Shown piece after piece: positions 35,366 through 44,554 of a stretch of DNA of 64,000 nucleotides. How positions within the stretch are numbered: position 1 is the first letter of the stretch; each line of letters begins with the position of its first letter. A model generated the notes under the pieces. That model saw nothing but the letters and a program-made list of their open reading frames with translations. It did no database searches and was not told the DNA's origin. Location of the stretch: contig JANQAC010000002.1 in the NCBI GenBank assembly GCA_024707255.1, positions 552,001 to 616,000 on the forward strand, in the 5' to 3' direction. The position numbers and the translations under genes are program-made. This DNA comes from Asticcacaulis sp. GTDB lineage: Bacteria > Pseudomonadota > Alphaproteobacteria > Caulobacterales > Caulobacteraceae.

Positions 35366-36961
35366 ATGACCCGAAAACCTGCCCAGTTTAGATATGGCCT
35401 TGCCACTCTGGCTTTAGCCCTGCCGCTGCTGATGGCCTGCGCGCACGCTGAGGATGGCTGGCAGACCGTCCATTCGGCTGGCAACCCGATCATCTCCGAT
35501 GGCCAGAATTACACCACTGATCCGGCGCCGCTGGTGGCCGACGGCAAGCTCTATATCCTGACTGGCCGCGATATAGCCGCGCCCGGCGTCAACGACTTCA
35601 TTATGCCCGAATGGCAGATGCTTGAGACGGAAGACCCGGCCTCGCACACCTGGCAGTACAATCCGCACTTCGTCCGTCCGGAGGCTGTTTTCAAATGGGC
35701 GACGCCGGCGCGCGCCTATGCCGGCCAGATCGTACAGGGACCGGACAAGCGCTACTACATGTACGCGCCGATCATCGAGGCCAACAGCCCGAACAAGGAT
35801 CCCTTTGCCATCGGTGTGGCGGTCTCCGACAGCCCGGAAGGGCCGTGGATCGACGCCCATCCCTCAGGCCCGATTGTGTCGCAATCCTACCCAGTGAAGA
35901 ACGAGATCGAGAATATCGACCCGACCGTGCTGGTCGATGACGATGGCCGCGTCTATCTCTACTGGGGCACGTTCGGCCGCCTGAAAGGCGTTGAGCTTGA
36001 AAAGGACATGGTCACCTTCAAGGGCAAGCCGGTCGATATCACCGGCCTGAAGGGCTTCTTCGAGGCGCCCTGGCTTTTCAAGCGCAACGGCACCTATTAC
36101 CTGATGTATGCCGGCAATACGGCCGGGCCTGACTCCGACTGCACCGAGGCGGTCTACTATGCCTGCCAGGCCTACGGCACGGCGAAATCACCGCTCGGCC
36201 CCTGGACCTATCAGGGCGTGCTGCTCGACCCGGTGTCCTCGACTACCTCGCATGGCGGCATCGTGCAGTACAAAGGCAAGTGGTATCTGGCTTATCACAA
36301 TGCCGATTCCCCTGGTGGCGACCATTTCCGCCGCAGCGTATCGATCGATGAAGTCACCTGGGACGACAGTGTCAGCCCGGCCCTGATCGACAAGGTGATC
36401 CCGACCCATCCGCCGGCACCGCCCCCTGCGCCGACGCGCAATATCGCGCCGGCGGCGCGCATCCTTGCCTCCAATTCGCCGGTGCCGGTGCAATACTGGA
36501 TCAAGGCGCTGAACGACGGCAAGGTCCACGCCAATCCGTTGCCGCCCGATACCTGGGGCACCTGGTCGCCAAACAATCCGGCGCAGCAATGGGTGGTCTA
36601 TCAGTGGGAGCAGAAGCTGAAGTTCAACGGTTCGCGCATCCGTTTCTGGAACGACCAGCCGGCCGGTTCCGGTGTTGGCGTGGCGGCGCCCAAGGCCTGG
36701 CATCTGGAATACTGGAACGAGCAAAAATGGCTGCCTGTGCCGAACGCCAGCGCTTACGGCACCTCGACCGACGCCTTCAATGACGTGACCTTCGATACGG
36801 TGGAGACGCGCTGCCTGCGCGCCGTCTTCGACGCCTCGACCGATGGCAAATCTTACGCCGCCGTCGCCGCCCAGGAATGGGAGGCGCTGTACCCGAAGCC
36901 GGTATTGGTCGAGCCGGCGGATACGGATATTCCGGCGTCTCCGGTCTGCGCCGCCGAATAA
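35366..36961 (+). CDS. GH43 arabinanase/arabinofuranosidase with C-terminal discoidin-like module
   Basis: This 531-residue protein (ATG 35366 after AGAGG) has a signal ending LPLLMACAHAED, readable as a lipobox or a cleaved leader. The five-bladed propeller contains the three GH43 acids: YTTDPAPL (base, about residue 51), ENIDPTVLVDDDG (modulator, about 184) and KGFFEAPWLFKRNG (acid, about 231). After a Pro-rich linker (HPPAPPPAPT), residues 365-510 form a module similar to the N-terminal part of the GH127 encoded next. Release of alpha-L-arabinofuranose is likely; xylosidase activity is possible. The next gene follows after 26 bases. Confidence 0.85.
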   Translation: MTRKPAQFRYGLATLALALPLLMACAHAEDGWQTVHSAGNPIISDGQNYTTDPAPLVADGKLYILTGRDIAAPGVNDFIMPEWQMLETEDPASHTWQYNPHFVRPEAVFKWATPARAYAGQIVQGPDKRYYMYAPIIEANSPNKDPFAIGVAVSDSPEGPWIDAHPSGPIVSQSYPVKNEIENIDPTVLVDDDGRVYLYWGTFGRLKGVELEKDMVTFKGKPVDITGLKGFFEAPWLFKRNGTYYLMYAGNTAGPDSDCTEAVYYACQAYGTAKSPLGPWTYQGVLLDPVSSTTSHGGIVQYKGKWYLAYHNADSPGGDHFRRSVSIDEVTWDDSVSPALIDKVIPTHPPAPPPAPTRNIAPAARILASNSPVPVQYWIKALNDGKVHANPLPPDTWGTWSPNNPAQQWVVYQWEQKLKFNGSRIRFWNDQPAGSGVGVAAPKAWHLEYWNEQKWLPVPNASAYGTSTDAFNDVTFDTVETRCLRAVFDASTDGKSYAAVAAQEWEALYPKPVLVEPADTDIPASPVCAAE

Positions 36962-36987
36962 CTGTTCAGAACAATCAAAAAGAAGAA

Positions 36988-39819
36988 ATGCCAATGTCCA
37001 GGAAATTTATCACCGAAACCCATTTCTGCAAGGCCGACTGTGGCTGCAATGCCGTCAGCCGTCGCAGCGTATTCGCCGGCGCCGCCGGTGCTGCGCTGAT
37101 CGGCGCCTCCGGCTTCGCCTTTGCGGCGCGCGCCGACGAAACATCGGTCAATCTGGCGAAAGTCGCCACGCCATCAGCTTCCTTTCATTCGGGCGACACC
37201 CGTGTGGCAGCCCTGAATGATGGCGCCGTGCCAGCCAATTCGGCCGACGCTGAAAAGGGCATGTACGGCAACTGGCCGAAGACGGACACCGAATGGGTGC
37301 AGTATGACTGGAGCCAGCCGGTCAGCCTTAACAAGGTCGCCGTCTACTGGTGGGTGGACGGGCAGGGGGTCGGTGCGCCGAAGGCCTGTCGCGTACTTTA
37401 CTGGGACGGCAAGGCGTTTGTGCCGGTCAAAAACGCCAATGGCCTGGGTGTGGCGAAGGATACCTTCAACGCCACCACCTTCGACACGGTGAAAACCGAC
37501 AAGCTGCGCCTGGAAATCGTTTCCGATGGTACGCTTTCCACCGGCGTGCTCGAATGGCAGGCATGGAGCGTTGGTCCGGTGCCCGCCTTTGCCCCGGTCG
37601 TGGCGGCGGGCATTGACCGCACCGTCGTGATGGGCGGCAAGACATACCTGATGGGTAAGACGGATACATTGACCGCTGGCGACACGGGCAGCCTGTGGCG
37701 CAAAGTCTCCGGCCCCGGTGATGTCACCTTCGCTGACGCCTTGTCGCCCGAAACCACGGCCACCGTCTCGGCGCCCGGCACCTATGTGCTGGAACTGACT
37801 GCCCATGCCGGAGGGCAGGTGTCGACCTCGCGTCTGCGTCTGAATGCCCAGGCGGCCCCGCCGCCGCAGCGCCTCGATGTCGTCTACACGAAAAAGTACA
37901 CCATCGACAGCCCGCTGTGGAACGCCCGCGCCAAGGCTTTGATCGTCAACTGGATTCCGCACGTTATCGACTATTGCGAGCGCACCGACCTGAAGATCGG
38001 CAATGGCGGGATCGACAACTTCATCGAGGCCGGCAAGGCCAATCGCGGTGAGCCACACGGCCCCCACAAGGGCTATGTCTTCTCCAATGCCTGGGTGGTC
38101 GAAAACGTCGAGGCCATGTGCATTGCCCTGATGGTTGATCCCAAGGGCGATCCGGAAATGATCGCCGCGCAGGACAAGATGCGCGCCACGCTCGAACGCT
38201 GGATTCCGATCATCCTCGCGGCACAGGAAAGCGACGGCTATCTGCAAACCGCCAAGACCCTGGCCGCGCCGGGCGAATGGGATGAGCGCTGGTCGCCGGA
38301 TCATCGCGGCAACCACGAAGGCTATATCGCCGGTTATTTCATTGAATCGGCGATCAACCACTACACCCTGACCAACGGCCAGGATCTGCGCCTCTATAAC
38401 GCGGCCAAAAAGCTGGCCGATTGCTGGGTCGCCAATATCGGGCCGGGCAAGAAGGAGTGGTTCGACGGCCACCAGGAAATGGAGCAGGCGCTCGTCCGCT
38501 TCGGCCGCTTCGTCAATGATGAAGAGGGGAATGGGCGCGGCGATTCCTATATCGCGCTCGCCCGCTTCCTGCTTGAATCGCGCCGCGGCGGCCAGGAATA
38601 CGACCAGAGTCATTTGCCGCCGGTCAAACAGTACGAGGCCGTCGGCCATGCTGTGCGCGCCGTCTATTTCTATTCCGGCATGGCCGATATCGCCGCCGAA
38701 ACCGGAGATGTCGATTACCAGAGCGCGGTCGCCTCGCTGTGGGACAACATGGTCAACCGCAAATATTACGTCACCGGCGGCATCGGATCGGGCGAGACCT
38801 CCGAAGGCTTCGGGCCGGACTACTCTTTGCGCAACGGCGCCTATTGCGAGTCCTGCTCAAGCTGCGGCCTGATCTTCTTCCAGTACAAGATGAACCTGGC
38901 CTATCACGACGCCAAATATGCCGACCTCTACGAGCAGACCATGTACAACGCCCTGCTCGGCGGCATCGACCTCGACGGCAAGAGTTTCTGCTACACCAAT
39001 CCGCTCGTCAATACAGAGCGCACCCTGTGGCATGTCTGCCCGTGCTGCGTCGCCAATATCCCGCGCACCCTGCTGATGATCCCGACCTGGACCTATGTGA
39101 AGGACGCGGAAGGATTATACGTCAATATGTTCGTCGGATCGAAGATCACCGTGGAGAAGGTGGCCGGCACTGATGTCGAGATGGTGCAGAAAACCGATTA
39201 TCCGTGGAATGGTGCGGTCAAAATCACCGTCAATCCGAAGGAAGCGAAGACCTTCGCCCTGCACGTCCGCATTCCCGACCGCACCACCAGCGAACTCTAC
39301 ACAATGGAACCGAAAGTCAGCGGCGTGAAGGTCTTCAAGGTCAATGGCAAGGCCGTGACGCCGCAGATCGTCAAGGGCTATGCCGTTGTTGATCGTGAGT
39401 GGCAGGCCGGTGACACGATCGAGCTGGAATTGCCGATGGCGCCGCAGCGTATTTATGCCGATCCGAAGATCGAGGCAGACCGCGGTCTGGTGGCGCTGGG
39501 CTATGGCCCGCTGGTTTATAATGTCGAACTGGCCGATCAGAAGAGCATCACCCAGCCGTTGGGCAAGGCCCCGCTCAAGGCCGAATGGAAGCCCGACTTG
39601 CTGGGCGGTATTATGGCGCTGACCGGCAAGTGGGCGGATGGTTCCACCATGCTGGCCGTGCCCAACTATGCCCGCATGAACCGAATCGGCGGGCCGGAAG
39701 AGATCGGCACCGGCGATGTCGATTTTGCACCGGGCACCACACAGGCCGCCCAGGCCGAGGTTGGCCCGCGCCGACATTTCACGGGATTGCAGTCCCTGGT
39801 GTGGATCAGGCAGGCATAA
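36988..39819 (+). CDS. Multidomain GH127 beta-L-arabinofuranosidase
   Basis: This 943-residue protein has a Tat-like leader (VSRRSVFAGAAGAALIGASG), a discoidin-like module (about 50-190), an Ig/PKD-like segment (about 200-295) and a GH127 catalytic domain (about 300-930). The latter shows GGIGSGETSEGFGPDYSLRN, GAYCESCSSCGLIFFQYKMN and LWHVCPCCVANIPRTL, which match the zinc-thiolate cysteines of HypBA1-type enzymes more closely than the other GH127 here. ATG 36988 is chosen (MPMSRKF); ATG 36994 is also possible. It cleaves beta-L-Araf links. Tandem placement with GH43 suggests alternating alpha and beta debranching. Confidence 0.87.
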   Translation: MPMSRKFITETHFCKADCGCNAVSRRSVFAGAAGAALIGASGFAFAARADETSVNLAKVATPSASFHSGDTRVAALNDGAVPANSADAEKGMYGNWPKTDTEWVQYDWSQPVSLNKVAVYWWVDGQGVGAPKACRVLYWDGKAFVPVKNANGLGVAKDTFNATTFDTVKTDKLRLEIVSDGTLSTGVLEWQAWSVGPVPAFAPVVAAGIDRTVVMGGKTYLMGKTDTLTAGDTGSLWRKVSGPGDVTFADALSPETTATVSAPGTYVLELTAHAGGQVSTSRLRLNAQAAPPPQRLDVVYTKKYTIDSPLWNARAKALIVNWIPHVIDYCERTDLKIGNGGIDNFIEAGKANRGEPHGPHKGYVFSNAWVVENVEAMCIALMVDPKGDPEMIAAQDKMRATLERWIPIILAAQESDGYLQTAKTLAAPGEWDERWSPDHRGNHEGYIAGYFIESAINHYTLTNGQDLRLYNAAKKLADCWVANIGPGKKEWFDGHQEMEQALVRFGRFVNDEEGNGRGDSYIALARFLLESRRGGQEYDQSHLPPVKQYEAVGHAVRAVYFYSGMADIAAETGDVDYQSAVASLWDNMVNRKYYVTGGIGSGETSEGFGPDYSLRNGAYCESCSSCGLIFFQYKMNLAYHDAKYADLYEQTMYNALLGGIDLDGKSFCYTNPLVNTERTLWHVCPCCVANIPRTLLMIPTWTYVKDAEGLYVNMFVGSKITVEKVAGTDVEMVQKTDYPWNGAVKITVNPKEAKTFALHVRIPDRTTSELYTMEPKVSGVKVFKVNGKAVTPQIVKGYAVVDREWQAGDTIELELPMAPQRIYADPKIEADRGLVALGYGPLVYNVELADQKSITQPLGKAPLKAEWKPDLLGGIMALTGKWADGSTMLAVPNYARMNRIGGPEEIGTGDVDFAPGTTQAAQAEVGPRRHFTGLQSLVWIRQA

Positions 39820-39905
39820 AGCCTGCCTGATCTCCTCGCAAAGAATGGCATCTCGCTACCGCCGAATGTGGCGATAACGTGACAGTGTGTCAAACTTTGT
39901 ATTTT

Positions 39906-39918
39906 GTGTATCGTATAC
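39906..39918. promoter_or_regulatory. Operator-like inverted repeat f (GTGTA-TCG-TATAC)
   Basis: The site lies 64 bases upstream of the TBDR start at 39983. One base in the left arm departs from the GTATA-N3-TATA(C/A) pattern. Confidence 0.5.
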
Positions 39919-39982
39919 GGTAGTAAATATACTTGGCCTGTTATAGCCTCGGCCCACACACTTAAAAAAAGAGGGTCAGGTT

Positions 39983-42982
39983 ATGAAACTATCGTCGCTT
40001 CGCGGCTCACTTACCTATTGCTCGGTCCTGGCATTGAGCATGGCGGCTTTTACCGCCGCCGGCGCTTTCGCGCAGGAGACATCCGATAAGGACAAGACCA
40101 GTGATGACAAGGCGTCCGACACCACAGAAGTGGTCGTCACCGGGTCTCGCATCCGCCACAAGGGCGCGGCCAGCGCTACCCCGACCACGGTCATCAATGC
40201 CGAAGCCATCCGCAAGTCCGGCACGCGCCAGGTGGCTGATCTGGTCAACCAGATGCCCGCCCTGGTGATCAGCCAGAGCGACCAGACTTCCAATGCCAAC
40301 CGTGACAAGGATTCGATGGATCAGGGCCATCCGGGCCTGAATGCGCTCGACCTGCGGGGCCTCGGCACCAAGCGGACCCTTGTTCTGGTCAATGGCCGCC
40401 GCCACGTGCCCGGCGCGCCCGGCACTTCGGCCGTCGATATCAGCACCATTCCCGGCGGCCTGATCGAGCGCGTCGAAATCATCACCGGCGGCGCCTCTGC
40501 GCAATACGGCGCCGATGCCGTGGCCGGCGTGGCGAACTTCATACTGAAGAAGAACTTCCAGGGCCTGGACGCCAATATCCGTTACGGCAACTCGACCTAT
40601 GGCGACATGCCGAGCTATGATGCCGATATCCTGTGGGGCAAGAATTTTGCCGGCGGCAAGGCCAATATTACCCTGTTTGGCACCTACGGCCAGTCCAACG
40701 GCGTGGTCGCCGGCCAGGACCGCCCCTCGACCTCGCGCGGCAATCCGTGGTGGTATCGCCCGAATTCGTCAGTGCCCTATACGGTGCTCGATGATCAGCA
40801 TTTGCTGCAATATTCGCCGCGCGCCGTGGTGCTGCTGGGCAGCAAGCCCTATGTCTTCAATGATGACGGCACCATGCGCGATCCAATCCTCGGCACGGCG
40901 GGGCTGTATCCGACGACGGCGGACCTGAGCCTCAATTCCAGCGTCGCCTCCCTGATCACCAACAGCGGCGGTGAATTCGACGGCCGCTATGATAACTGGC
41001 TGCTGTCGGTGCCGAGCGACCGCTTCATCACCCACGGCACCTTCGGCTATCAGTTCAGCGACAACCTGCGCTATTTCCTCGAACTCGACTACGCCACCAA
41101 CAAGTCGCACGGCGAATACGGCCTGTGGTGGGAAGGCGGCACCAACAAGCTGTGGGACGGCAACCCCTTTATCACGCCGGAAATCATAGCGGCCAATGGC
41201 GAGAATCCCGATGGTAGTACCGGTTTCCCTGACGGCTTGTCCTTCGTGCGCAACTTCCCCGAATTCGGCAAGTCGCGTTCCAACTACCGCCGTGAACTCA
41301 AGCAGGTGGTGACCGGCTTCGAGGGCGAACTGCCGGCTCTGTTCCGCGAGCATGACTGGGCGTGGTCGACCTATATTTCCTATGGCAAGACCGAGGAGAC
41401 CGTCCAGGACTTCAACAACACCTCCAACGAGCGCTATATGCGCGCCCTGGATGCGGTCAGCGGTCCCGGTGGTACGCCGATCTGCTGGGTCAATTCCGAC
41501 GCCGATACCTCGAATGACGATCCGGCCTGCGTGCCGCTCAATCCGTTCAAGCCGGCGACTCAGGACGTCATCAACTACCTGCAGTTCGATTCCAGCCCGA
41601 TGACGACCTCGCTCGAACAATATGTCTGGTCGGGCTATGTCACCGGCGGCCTGTTCACCCTGCCGGCCGGCGAGGTCCAGGTGGCGCTCGGCGCCGAATA
41701 CCGCCGCGAGGCCAACAATATCGGCGCGCGCGACGAATATAACCCCGACAGCCCGAACTACGTGCCCGATTATGGCGTGGTCGAAACGCCGCTGAAGGGC
41801 GAATTCGACGTCAAGGAAGTCTTCGCCGAGCTGAGCGTGCCGATCCTGAAGGATCTGCCGTTCGCCTACCGCCTGACGGCCGATGCCGCCGTGCGGACCG
41901 CCGATTATTCGACCGCCGGCAAGACCACCGCCGAAAAGTACGGCCTGCAATGGGCGCCGATCCGCGATGTCCGTTTCCGCACCACCTACGGCAAGGCTGT
42001 CCGCGCGCCGAATATCAGCGAGGTCTTCACCGCCTCGTCGATCAGCGGCCAGTGGCTCAGCGACCCGTGCAACTACTGGAACCTGCCCAACCGCGCCGAC
42101 AAGACGCAATATACTGCCGCCAACTGCGCTGCGGTCATGCCGGCCAACAAGAACGACTACTGGCTGTGGCTGGACGTCGTCAAGAAGGGCAATCCGGACC
42201 TGAAGGTCGAGACGGCCAAGACCCTGACGCTCGGCGTGGTGCTGCAACCGCGCTTCATGAAGAATTTCAGCGCCACGGTCGATTATTATGATATCGACAT
42301 GAGCAATGTCATTTCGTCGGTCGAGCCGCAGACCATCATCAACAAGTGCATGGATGCGCCGACGCTCGACAACAATTACTGCGATCTGGTCGTGCGCGAT
42401 CCGGTGACCAACAACCTGGTCTCGGTCATCAAGCAGAACATCAACCTGGCCCGTCGCAAGACCAGCGGCATCGATACCGAGATCGATTATTCCGTCAATC
42501 TCGCCTCCTGGGGCTGGGGCAGCAATGCCGGCACCCTGTCGATCAACAGTATCTGGACGCGCCTGTTCGAGAACAAGTACACGCCCGATCCGGATAACCC
42601 CAACAGCGTTACCGATACGGTCGGCATTTTCGGCTTCCCCAAACTGAAGGGCCGCACCGCGTTCAACTACACCCGCGACAAACTGTCGCTGGGCTGGACC
42701 TCGCGTTTCTATTCTGGGATGCGCCAGACGGTGACCATCACGCCGGAGGACTATGCGCCGTACAAGACGAAGCCGATCGCCTATGACGACATTTACATCT
42801 CATACTGGCTGAAGCCGAACATGAACCTCAGCGCCGGGCTTTCCAATGCGCTGAACAAGCAGCCGCCCCGTTATCCGGGTGCGGAAGCCGGCGGCGCCTA
42901 CTTCGGTGATGAAGGCTGGCAGGCCGGAGTTTACGATGTGATCGGCCGCACCGGCTGGATCAATCTCCGCTTCACCCGCTAA
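39983..42982 (+). CDS. TonB-dependent receptor, second of the arabinose locus
   Basis: This 999-residue receptor has a signal peptide (LTYCSVLALSMAAFTAAGAF), a TTEVVVTGSRIRHKG N-box, a plug (about 55-190, including DLRGLGTKRTLVLVNGRRHV and GGASAQYGADAVAGVANFIL) and a barrel ending NLRFTR. It belongs to a different subgroup from the receptors at 4878 and 22701, which carry the RKSLKSA box. Two Cys pairs lie in extracellular-loop-like regions (ICWVNSDADTSNDDPACVPL; DPCNYW with NCAAVMP). It stands alone between operator f and a terminator. Import of arabinose oligomers is inferred. Confidence 0.88.
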   Translation: MKLSSLRGSLTYCSVLALSMAAFTAAGAFAQETSDKDKTSDDKASDTTEVVVTGSRIRHKGAASATPTTVINAEAIRKSGTRQVADLVNQMPALVISQSDQTSNANRDKDSMDQGHPGLNALDLRGLGTKRTLVLVNGRRHVPGAPGTSAVDISTIPGGLIERVEIITGGASAQYGADAVAGVANFILKKNFQGLDANIRYGNSTYGDMPSYDADILWGKNFAGGKANITLFGTYGQSNGVVAGQDRPSTSRGNPWWYRPNSSVPYTVLDDQHLLQYSPRAVVLLGSKPYVFNDDGTMRDPILGTAGLYPTTADLSLNSSVASLITNSGGEFDGRYDNWLLSVPSDRFITHGTFGYQFSDNLRYFLELDYATNKSHGEYGLWWEGGTNKLWDGNPFITPEIIAANGENPDGSTGFPDGLSFVRNFPEFGKSRSNYRRELKQVVTGFEGELPALFREHDWAWSTYISYGKTEETVQDFNNTSNERYMRALDAVSGPGGTPICWVNSDADTSNDDPACVPLNPFKPATQDVINYLQFDSSPMTTSLEQYVWSGYVTGGLFTLPAGEVQVALGAEYRREANNIGARDEYNPDSPNYVPDYGVVETPLKGEFDVKEVFAELSVPILKDLPFAYRLTADAAVRTADYSTAGKTTAEKYGLQWAPIRDVRFRTTYGKAVRAPNISEVFTASSISGQWLSDPCNYWNLPNRADKTQYTAANCAAVMPANKNDYWLWLDVVKKGNPDLKVETAKTLTLGVVLQPRFMKNFSATVDYYDIDMSNVISSVEPQTIINKCMDAPTLDNNYCDLVVRDPVTNNLVSVIKQNINLARRKTSGIDTEIDYSVNLASWGWGSNAGTLSINSIWTRLFENKYTPDPDNPNSVTDTVGIFGFPKLKGRTAFNYTRDKLSLGWTSRFYSGMRQTVTITPEDYAPYKTKPIAYDDIYISYWLKPNMNLSAGLSNALNKQPPRYPGAEAGGAYFGDEGWQAGVYDVIGRTGWINLRFTR

Positions 42983-42987
42983 CAATT

Positions 42988-43018
42988 AACCCCCGGCATC
43001 CTGAATGCCGGGGGTTTT
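42988..43018 (+). terminator. Rho-independent terminator after the second TBDR
   Basis: AACCCCCGGCAT (42988-42999) pairs with ATGCCGGGGGTT (43005-43016), followed by TTTT overlapping the stem end. Confidence 0.85.
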
Positions 43019-43019
43019 G

Positions 43020-43196
43020 CTATTTGGGGAGAGGGGCATGGGTCAGACAAGGGATGGGCCTTGCCGGATGATCCGTCTGGCATGCCTTTTCCGCCCGGTA
43101 GGCGAAAAAGGAGCTCAGCAGCCACCACCAGACGGCGATGCACACGGCGACACTTGCCAAAAAGACCCAGCCCCGAAAAGAAATGCGTGCGGTCAT
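43020..43196 (-). CDS. Small membrane protein, 58 residues
   Basis: The frame starts at ATG 43196 with CCAGGTG just upstream and encodes one hydrophobic helix (FLASVAVCIAVWWWLLSSFF) after a basic start MTARISFRG, then a polar tail with two Cys (KACQTDH, IPCLTHA). The charge pattern predicts a cytoplasmic N-terminus and a periplasmic tail, where the Cys could pair. No family was recognised. It ends beside the TBDR terminator. The 253 bases between its start and the acetyltransferase gene hold no recognised feature. Confidence 0.5.
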   Translation of the reverse strand: MTARISFRGWVFLASVAVCIAVWWWLLSSFFAYRAEKACQTDHPARPIPCLTHAPLPK

Positions 43197-43449
43197 TACA
43201 CCTGGAATCCCTATGTTCTGGCAAACAGGTCGGTTTCTGAAAAAGATGTTATTGCGCCTGTGAGGGGATAAAGAAGATGATTAATAATTTCTTTAACGCC
43301 TCAATGGGGGAATAAGTCCCATCATGCTGTATGTACGTCAATAGAGATAAGATGGTTAACTGTGAAAAGTGACCCGGTTGAATCTAAATGCTGTTGAAAT
43401 TAACTATAGTTGTTCTGATTTGGGTTCCGAACCAGGTAATATTTGCGCG

Positions 43450-43884
43450 TTAAAATGTCTTTTGCATGACAATGTGCGCGATCGTCACTTCCTCAAAAAT
43501 CTCCCCCACGGGCATATAGCCGTTCCGGGCGTAAAAGGGCTGCGCGCTGACACGGGCGGCCAGGCTAATGCGCGATTTGCCGGCGGCGCGGGTCTCGGTT
43601 TCGGCGGCGGCGAGCAGGGCGGCGCCCACGCCCTTGCCCTGGTTGTCGGGATCGACCGCCATCTGGCGCAGCCTGAGCGTTACATCATCGTGGACGGTGA
43701 GAAGCAGTGTGCCGATCAGGTCTTCGTTTTCAAAGGCGGCGAGGTGGATGTCACCGGCCTCGCCGGCCAGTTGCGCCGAGGTGAAATCCAGGCCCAGCGG
43801 CGTGCGCAGCACGGCGCGGCGCAGGTTGACGGCGGTGGCGTAATCGGCGGAACCGTGGGGAATGCGGCGAACAGTAAGAGACAT
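43450..43884 (-). CDS. GNAT family N-acetyltransferase
   Basis: This 144-residue protein (ATG 43884, AGGA upstream) has the acetyl-CoA motif A in RLRQMAVDPDNQGKGVGAAL and motif B in LAARVSAQPFYARNGYMPVG, typical of single-domain GNATs such as the ElaA/YjcF-like group. The substrate is unknown. A longer upstream frame has no ribosome site and is rejected. Confidence 0.83.
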   Translation of the reverse strand: MSLTVRRIPHGSADYATAVNLRRAVLRTPLGLDFTSAQLAGEAGDIHLAAFENEDLIGTLLLTVHDDVTLRLRQMAVDPDNQGKGVGAALLAAAETETRAAGKSRISLAARVSAQPFYARNGYMPVGEIFEEVTIAHIVMQKTF

Positions 43885-44022
43885 GCGGAAATCCTGTAAC
43901 GATAGAGACTGTAATGATCGGCAATTTATAAAATCCGGGGAAGCCCGGCATGGTTTTATATATATTCCGTCCCTAATGCTCCCCATATTGATGACGACAT
44001 GCGCCGCCAGCGGAGAAAATCC

Positions 44023-44478
44023 ATGCGAAACCTCGCCAAACTGACCAGCCTGACAACCGTTACGACGCTCATTCTTCTGGGCGCCTGTTCGCCGAAGCCG
44101 GATGCCGATGCCGTCGCGGCCTCACAAGCCTCCGAATCAGCGGCCATGTCGATCACGGCGGCCGAAGCGGCCTCCCAGGCGGTCGCCGAGGCCATGACCA
44201 GCGTGGACGCCACGGGCTATGTCGGCAAATGGACTGGCCCGGAAGGCACCGCCATGACCATTACCCCGGTCGGCAGCCAATATGAGGTGGTAATTACCAA
44301 CCTCGATGGCCCGCGCACCTTTACCGGCACCCTGGAAGGCGACGGCATCCATATTACCCGCGATGCAACGCCGCTGGTCATTCACAAGGGCGACGGCCAG
44401 GCTACGGGCATGAAGTGGCTGGCTGACAAGCATGACTGCCTGGTGGTCGCGGCCAATGAAGGATTCTGCAAGGATTAG
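44023..44478 (+). CDS. Hypothetical lipoprotein
   Basis: This 151-residue protein starts at ATG 44023 behind CGGAGA. It has a lipoprotein signal (LTTVTTLILLGACSPKP, lipobox LGAC), an Ala/Ser-rich linker with coiled-coil character (about 30-60) and a small beta-rich domain (GYVGKWTGPEGTAMTITPVG to VIHKGDGQATG) with two Cys near the end (HDCLVV, GFCKD). The domain resembles small lipocalin-like stress lipoproteins, but no firm family was recognised. Confidence 0.68.
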   Translation: MRNLAKLTSLTTVTTLILLGACSPKPDADAVAASQASESAAMSITAAEAASQAVAEAMTSVDATGYVGKWTGPEGTAMTITPVGSQYEVVITNLDGPRTFTGTLEGDGIHITRDATPLVIHKGDGQATGMKWLADKHDCLVVAANEGFCKD

Positions 44479-44554
44479 TCATTTGCCGCCGCGGCCGGCT
44501 TAGGCTAGGCGGACAGGGGCGGTAAGGGGATTCGTCAAGAAGGCGTAAGGGGCA

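Noticed and set aside
40769..42247. A 492-codon minus-strand frame inside the second TBDR
   Set aside because: The receptor on the plus strand has full family motifs. The minus frame is Gly/Arg/Ile-rich shadow sequence.
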